This document shows, piece by piece, positions 1-64,000 of a stretch of 64,000 nucleotides of DNA. Position 1 is the stretch's first letter. The number at the start of each line of letters is the position of its first letter. Made by a program: the position numbers and the translations under genes. Under the pieces are notes generated by a model. It was not told the DNA's origin, searched no databases, and saw nothing but the letters and a program-made list of their open reading frames with translations. This DNA comes from Istiophorus platypterus (taxonomy: Eukaryota > Chordata > Actinopteri > Istiophoriformes > Istiophoridae), in contig CM029131.1 of assembly GCA_016859345.1 (NCBI GenBank), positions 8,174,320 through 8,238,319 of the forward strand, given 5' to 3'.

Positions 1-452
1 ATGTCAAACTGAATACAATCGCCTTCATATGAACTAGTATCTCAGGAGCAAATTCAAGGCTCTTGAATCTCCCCTAACGTGACTATTCTCAGGAAGTAGA
101 AATAACAAGTACATTTTTGCAAACTCCATCTGTGAAGCGAATCCAGGTTGCTTGCGGTACGTGGACCCTGTCTTGAAGTTTAAAAAGTGCCCTCTGCGAA
201 TTTTTTGAATTTTTGAATTTTCCCTAAATCCAGCAAACAACGCCGGGTGCCATCACAGTATCAAGGAGCGTACATTTTGTTTTATGAACTTGAAAGTATG
301 CATCATGCCTAGTTTTATTTCCTTCATATACTTTAATTTATTGGGTTTTCCGATCTGGAAACAAAGTGACAGTAACACATAAAACAGCATCGTCATTTCT
401 AGTATTTATTTTTCTACGTTGCAGGATTAGGTTTGTTGGCCTGTTCACTCCA

Positions 453-820
453 TTGCTGAGAGTTAGATGACAGGATGGATAGAATTAGGATTGTATATTA
501 AATACAAAGCTACAGCTAGATGCCCAATAGCCTAGCTTAGCATAAAGTCTAGAAACAGGGGTACTGTTAGCCTTGCTCCATCCAGAAGTAACAGAATCTG
601 CCATCACAACCTGCCTGGCGACCTCGCAGTGACATCAAGGCTCGGGCAAATTACTGTACCCGGCCAAGTGGCAGTCAGCAACACAGCCTCCCACAAAAAC
701 ACAACTTTTATACATATTTGTTCCTGTATGGATTAAAAAAACTATATATAATCACGAGCCAGGCTTGCTATTCCCCTGTTTCCAGTCTTCACGCAAAGCT
801 AGGCAATTGCTGGCTGAAGA
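453..820. repeat. Teleost fold-back interspersed repeat, copy 1
   Basis: A left arm at about 532-586 (core cttagcataaag, then an aaacaggg block) reappears inverted and diverged at about 755-812, so the element is an imperfect palindrome of about 370 bp. The same left-arm core is found near 4780, 25838 and 40405. I recognise it as a common percomorph dispersed repeat but cannot name the family with certainty. It has no coding capacity, so it is probably a non-autonomous fold-back or MITE-like element. Confidence 0.75.
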
Positions 821-1510
821 AAACATTTGAGCCTCTTTTTTTTTTTTTTTTTTTTTTTTGCATGTCAAACTGTTCAGGGTTCTTGTCTCTTATTTTTTTC
901 TTCTCTTTGTTGGTTTTTAACTGTTTCCTGAGAAAACCGGAGTGTGGTTTGCCTCCAGGTCACTGCGTATTGTTTTCACAGCAGTGATAAAGATACAAAC
1001 TTTTTGTATGCACATTTATAAAACTCTTTCCTTGTAGAGAATTTTGTTCCTTTAGTAGACAAAACATTTATACTTTATTTTGGAAACTTGCTTATCCCAC
1101 GAGTTTGGTTTATGATGCAACTTTTCTTTGAAAGACAACTTAACCTGATCATAACAGTGTAAATAAATGTCATACATGTAATAATATAAAGAAAAAACAT
1201 CATGGAGCAAGATCATTAAGACCTGGATTTATTTTTAATTTATCTCTACCACCTCACTAAAGCACTGGCATTGTATGCATCAAAGTTTTTCAAATAAACA
1301 GTGTAAATGATGGCCTTGCTTTTCCAAGAAAATATATGTGGGTGAAATTAATGTTTCAGACTATGTCATTTCACCTCTGCAGCCGAGAAGAAGGCACAGA
1401 ACGAGGCAGGGTAATAGTGTCTGTGCATCATTCACATATCCTGTTCTTGTGGTTTGAGCGCTGGTCGTACACATGCTGCGCAACTGCTAGGTGTTAGGTG
1501 CAAGGTTATC

Positions 1511-1543
1511 GGGTGTGGGTGTGTGGGTGTGTGTTTGTGTGTT

Positions 1544-1581
<38 letters not shown>

Positions 1582-1619
1582 TGTCTGTCTTTCTGTCTTT
1601 CCGTCTTGTCTGTCTGTCT
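1511..1619. repeat. Compound microsatellite (GT)n-(CTGT)n
   Basis: Imperfect GT repeat to about 1580 followed by a CTGT/CTTT-type tract to 1619. It produces spurious open frames on both strands. Confidence 0.95.
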
Positions 1620-2450
1620 TTTTCCCAGAGGTTTAACTGAATTTGCAGGTTTATTACAAAAAGAAAACTACAGAATTCACTCTCAAAGATTCCCCACCAC
1701 ATTCCACATTCATTCTTTCTTGATATTTTGCGCCTCTTGTCATAAAACTGTTTAGCAACAGGTGTACGTTGGTTAGATTAAAATCAGGAATGGTGGGTAA
1801 AATGCAAAAGCTGGCACATTATTCTAGTTACTTTTCATTCATGTCATTTACTGTATTTTGCATCTCATCTACTTTAGTTATTTCAGTATTCATAGGACTT
1901 TGCTGCTATAACACTATAATTTTCCATTGGGTTTCATCAAGGTATCCTTTTCTGGTAATAAAAGGATTTTTAATAGATAACTTTTATAACTGCGAATAAT
2001 AAGCAGGTTAAAAAAAGGGATGGATGGGTATTTTTAAAAATAGGAGGGGTGCATTGGGAAAAAAAATCACTCAAGATGGGAAGAGAGAAAAAAAATCCCC
2101 ACAGGATTCTGTATGATTCATAACATCCACTAGATGGTGCTCCAGCTCTGTTGAAATTTGATTTCAGTTACTAGCAGTTGAGGCTCAACTTCTGATTTCT
2201 CTCTTTCACACATGTCGCATGAAGTGTCTCTGTTTATTTTGTCATTTCCCCCCCATTTCAGAAAAGTTTGCTCTAAGAGTGAAAAGACCCTCAGTCTTGT
2301 AGACTCATGAAACTCTTTCTGAACTGATTGCACTGTCTCAAAAATGCACGCCTAACTCAAATGATGTGAATAAGCTCGGTTTAGTCTCATAGGAGCGAGG
2401 ACAACTTCGGACAGACTGCACGGGATAAGCAGCATTCAGGAAAATTTGTA

Positions 2451-2530
2451 GAAGAGATCAACCAGAAAAGACATTTTTTTTTCTCTTCACAATCATGTTT
2501 GGGCTTTTAATGCTTGGTAGGGAATCCCTT
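2451..2530 (+). pseudogene. Diverged duplicate of ptgfrn exon 1 (or alternative first exon)
   Basis: The last 37 nt before a GT donor (2480-2516; donor at 2517) match the end of coding exon 1 (5916-5952; donor at 5953) at 27 positions, and seven of the ten differences are transitions. Both share the peptide FGLLMLG, with only synonymous changes in that part. All four CpG in exon 1 are TpG or CpA here, the usual mark of an old methylated copy. A gaagaga heptamer lies 66 and 62 nt before the two donors. The original start codon is not kept. The only in-frame ATG (2495) follows a stop at 2426 and would leave a signal peptide too short to work, so a relic is more likely than a used exon. Confidence 0.5.
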
Positions 2531-3390
2531 CTCCTATTGCTTTACTGCTCCTTTAAATGCAAAAGAAATAAAAGTGCAAAATACAAAACAAATACCACGC
2601 AAAACAAAAGCAGAGACAGTAATTGTGATTGAATACTTTTGATTCTCCGTGCTAGGAAAAAGGTTTTCAAAAAATAACTGGGGTTCAATACCTGGGCTCA
2701 TCTTTTGAGCTACAGGCAAGGAGATGGCGCCATAGCTCCACGTTTTCTACACTGTGCCAATACATTATCAGTTTGGAGTGTGAACTAAAATCAGATTCAG
2801 TTCAGTCTCTGAATCCAAAGGTAAACCAGATTACATGTAGCATCTTCTCAGTGCTCGAATGTAAAGTTTAATGTAAGACGTGGTCCACCAGTCATGATGC
2901 AGGGATTTTGGAGGTTGCCATTAATCAGGTGTGTCCTGTGTAATCATCTGTTTAAAAAGCAATTCATTTTCTTCATTATTATTTAACTTTAATCTTTATG
3001 TCTTTGACCAAAAATTAAAAATCAATTTGTTTTTATGAAAATGCCTTTTAAGTCTGTATAGAAACAAATGTAAAATTTACTTTAAAGTAGTTACCACTTC
3101 TGATGCAGCTGTTGCTACTGCTACATCAACAAAAACTATGAGAATGTTACAACCTCAAAAATTCAGTCTCAGGAATACAAAAACAGGCATTTTGTCCTGC
3201 TGGTTTGATGTTAGATTTTGGTTTCAACAGTTGGTTTTACAGTTTTCTCATTGTATTCATGTTACATTATCACATTATTGTTTGCCTGTGATCTGTTTGG
3301 AATAAAAGGCTTTTAGTCCATTAAAACCAGATCCAGTGGCAAGAATCTATGACGTGGTTAATGACTGACAAGGGAGTAGCACTGTACAAT

Positions 3391-3395
<5 letters not shown>

Positions 3396-3421
<26 letters not shown>
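3396..3421. repeat. (GT)n microsatellite
   Basis: Uninterrupted TG dinucleotide repeat of 26 bp in the 5' flank. Confidence 0.95.
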
Positions 3422-4667
3422 CAAATTAGTTTGAACGGATGTTGTGTGACAACAGATGCAGCTGGGTTCCTCTCTGCCACACACACAGATTCTAAAGACA
3501 GGATAGTCAAATGTAACACTGCAGACGACCCATGAAGTTTTAACCTTTGACCCCAGGGTTACAAACCCAAACATCTCACCTCTTCTCCACCTCCCCCTGC
3601 TCCTCTCCCTGTGCCAGCAGAGCGGCGAACTTTGCCCTGCCCAGTCGGTCTGTGTAAATAAGCAGCCTGGGTCTGGCCACAGGACGATAAATAGCAAGAG
3701 GACTGTGTTAACCTGGTAAATAGGGGAAGCCTGTGGGGAAAAGAAAATATGGGAGCTATTGGAACTGAAACATGGTTTCATACATACCCTCAAGTGGACT
3801 GAAAAATTTCAAAATATTCAGTTTCACGAAAATACATTTCTATTGTAACATTTCTATGATTATAAATACTTATATAAATGTTAAATGATCTATAATATTG
3901 TTATGGCCTTGGGGAGATGTGTAAAATGTGTATTTTAAGGTTGAGTCATCACTTCCTTTATCTCTTCTTCTATGGTCCCTGCTGTAGATTCCTTCTTCAT
4001 CCCTGCACAACTACCCTTTGCACTCCTGCTCATGGGAGGTGGGGGTGTTTTGTTTTTGTTTGTTTGTTTTTTAGCTTTAATATTATAATCCATCCTTTTT
4101 TTTCACCTTATCACCCACCCCCCTAAGAATTAACACAACAGCTCCAAACCTACATCAAGGTGGAAAAAGCATTAGGAGATACAAAATGGAATAATATTGT
4201 TTTTAATTTGTGATTATTTCTTTCAATTTGTGCAGAATAACTGAAAGATATAAAACATAATATAAGATAAATGATAATAATAAATAAACAAATAAATAAT
4301 ACAACTAATAAATTGCAAAATGAAATACTTTACAGTTAACTAACCTAACATGGCTAAGTACTTATTTTGTCATTTAAGGACATAAAAACAATCATCACAA
4401 CTCTTAAGTGGGACGAATATAATACCTAAGAGATTTTAAGACAGAAGATGCCATTTAGAAAGAAATTTAGATGTATCTCTCCCTGTTTCCTTAATTTTGA
4501 ACATTAGTAAAAAGTTCTGTACGTAGAACATAGAAAAAAACATGAAGAAATAGGAAATATAGCGTAAATGATGAATTAAAGGGTAGAAGCCATTTTAAAA
4601 GAGATTCTAAAGATAAAAACAGACATACAGATTAAAAATGTAATTGAAAGGTGTATAATAGAGGAAT

Positions 4668-5078
4668 AGGTCAACATTTTAGGAAAAGGGATTAATTACT
4701 TTCATGCCTAGAGTTAGGTGAGAAAACTGACACCATTCTTGTGTATGTATTGTAAATATGTAGCCGGAACCGGCAGCCAATTAGCTTAGCTTAGCTTAGC
4801 ACAAAGACTGGGAACGGGCGGAAATAGTCGGCCTGGCTCTGCCTGTGGGGAACAAAATCCGCGTACCTGCACTACTAAAGTTTATTAATTTACATGGAAT
4901 ATCTCAACTGTTTATTCCATACAAAAACAAAAAAAAGTGTAAAAACTACAACTCGCTGTTTTACAGGCGGTTATGTGTCCGCCTATTTTTTTTTTTTTTG
5001 GCGGGACCAGTTGCCCAGGAGCTTCCTGGCTTTATGCTAGGTCAAGCTAACCGGCCGCTGCCTCCAGCTAAGCATAGG
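4668..5078. repeat. Teleost fold-back interspersed repeat, copy 2
   Basis: Begins with the family's flanking words (gtcaacattttaggaaa, then gagttaggtgag). It has three tandem copies of the tagct core at about 4783-4800, the gactgggaac block and the aaaagtgtaaaaac middle. A partial inverted arm (ttatgctaggtcaagctaac) follows at about 5031. It ends about 100 bp before the CpG-rich promoter region. Confidence 0.75.
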
Positions 5079-5179
5079 AAACCTTAGATTCAGGGCGTTT
5101 TAATCAATAAATATCAGGAGGGGAAAAGACGAATTTTAGAAGAAAGCGACTGTAGTAAAGTTTCCTCAACGAGAGTCAA

Positions 5180-5900
5180 ACATACCCGGCAAGGGAAAGT
5201 GTCGGGTCAAAAAGAGGCGCTCGGCCGCTAACGGCTACCACAGGAGCAGAGTGTCGTAAGTGTTAAACTCGTCGTGCAATACTTTTTTTTTTAAAAACTT
5301 GGGGAAATTTGCGGTCGCGATAAGTTTGATATGACGGGAGAGAGTTTAACTGTGTTCGTTTTATACCTTTAAGAAAAGTATGAGACGGGGATCAATAGTG
5401 TCGGGGACGGTGCGCGACGACGGCGATGTCTGCTGCCGTGGGACGGGGGGACGGAGGGATGGAGGCACCGCCGCTCTGCCTCTCCACCTGGGACCTCCTC
5501 TCCTTCCACTCCTCCTCCAGTCACCTAACTTCCGGCCACTCTCTTCCCCTCCCCCCCCCCCCCCTCTTCTTTATCAGCCTCTCTCTCCCCCGCTCCCTCT
5601 CCCCCTCTCCCTCTTCACTATTCCCATCCAGACATTAGACGGGTTCGGTGTCACCGTGCAATAATAAAAAAAAAAAAAAACGCTCCCGTCGGCATTGCTG
5701 CTTCCGTTTCGCCGGGATCAGGGAACCAAGGTGTGCATCCGTTTTGCTCGGCGGCTCCACCCGGCGTGCGGTGACCACCAACCGCACGCATCCGAGAGTT
5801 TTATTGGATTGCCCGACGGCGGCGGGAGAGGACCGGTCTTACCCCCGCACGCAGGACAAAGAAACCGAGGGGAAGGAAAGACGAGTGAAAGAAGAGAGGA
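5180..5900 (+). promoter_or_regulatory. CpG-rich promoter and 5'UTR region of ptgfrn
   Basis: CpG density rises sharply at about 5180 and stays high to about 6480, in contrast to the AT-rich flank. This is what a CpG-island promoter over a first exon looks like. No TATA box is evident. A strong polypyrimidine stretch (about 5500-5630, including a run of about 14 C) lies inside. The transcription start cannot be fixed from sequence. The coding start is set by an in-frame TGA at 5886-5888 just before the ATG at 5901. Upstream ATGs at 5380 and 5426 open frames of 94 and 70 codons and would act as upstream ORFs if transcription starts before them. Confidence 0.6.
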
Positions 5901-63909
<58,009 letters not shown>

Positions 63910-64000
63910 GTAATGTTAACGCTGTAAATCCTCATTTGAAATCCGTGATTGTATGTTTTATCATAGGGTTTTAGCTTTATTCTTTGTTTAATCATTACAT
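63910..64000 (+). other. Intron 14, start only
   Basis: Begins GTAATG and continues past the window edge. Confidence 0.75.

Larger units (their letters stand above)
1..5180. other. 5' flanking, no gene seen
   Basis: AT-rich non-coding DNA upstream of ptgfrn. Open frames here are short, unspliced and low in complexity. It contains two fold-back repeat copies (453-820 and 4668-5078), GT tracts at 1511-1619 and 3396-3421, and the exon-1-like stretch at 2451-2530. I see no coding exon of a neighbouring gene. Confidence 0.7.

Overview
This is a vertebrate nuclear window, most likely from a percomorph (spiny-rayed) teleost. The evidence is GT-AG introns of 0.1 to 19 kb, abundant long (GT)n/(CA)n microsatellites, several copies of fish-type interspersed repeats, and a coding sequence that reads as a fish orthologue of a vertebrate immunoglobulin-superfamily gene. 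No bacterial-type operons, viral genes, tRNA or rRNA genes were found.

The window holds essentially one protein-coding gene, on the + strand: ptgfrn (prostaglandin F2 receptor negative regulator, EWI-F/CD9P-1). I could join 14 coding exons in one open frame from the ATG at 5901 to 63909, about 854 residues, all with GT-AG splice sites. They encode a signal peptide, six V-type Ig domains, each with its Cys pair, and the start of the transmembrane segment. The rest of the membrane helix and the short cytoplasmic tail lie beyond the right edge.

Layout. 1-5180: 5' flank with two fold-back repeats and, at 2451-2530, a decayed look-alike of coding exon 1. 5180-5952: CpG-rich promoter/5'UTR and signal-peptide exon. 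5953-23624: exons for Ig1 (two exons), Ig2 and Ig3, separated by repeat-rich introns. 23625-36376: a 12.8-kb intron with a 128-bp GT tract and a CpG-dense islet. 36377-38999: compact cluster of five exons for Ig4 and Ig5. 44007-44114: isolated exon for the start of Ig6. 44115-63301: a 19.2-kb intron carrying a near-identical 2.1-kb tandem duplication, a 126-bp GT tract and a CTG repeat. 63302-63909: rest of Ig6 and the start of the transmembrane segment.

Most notable observations: the exon-1 relic or alternative first exon; the recent 2.13-kb tandem duplication, which could be an assembly artefact, with a 295-bp segment in only one copy; a run of four perfect stem-loops within 116 bp of intron 10-11 territory (44688-44803); Glu-Trp-Thr in place of the family-naming Glu-Trp-Ile motif; and introns interrupting Ig domains 1, 4, 5 and 6. 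I found no convincing novel multi-gene system.
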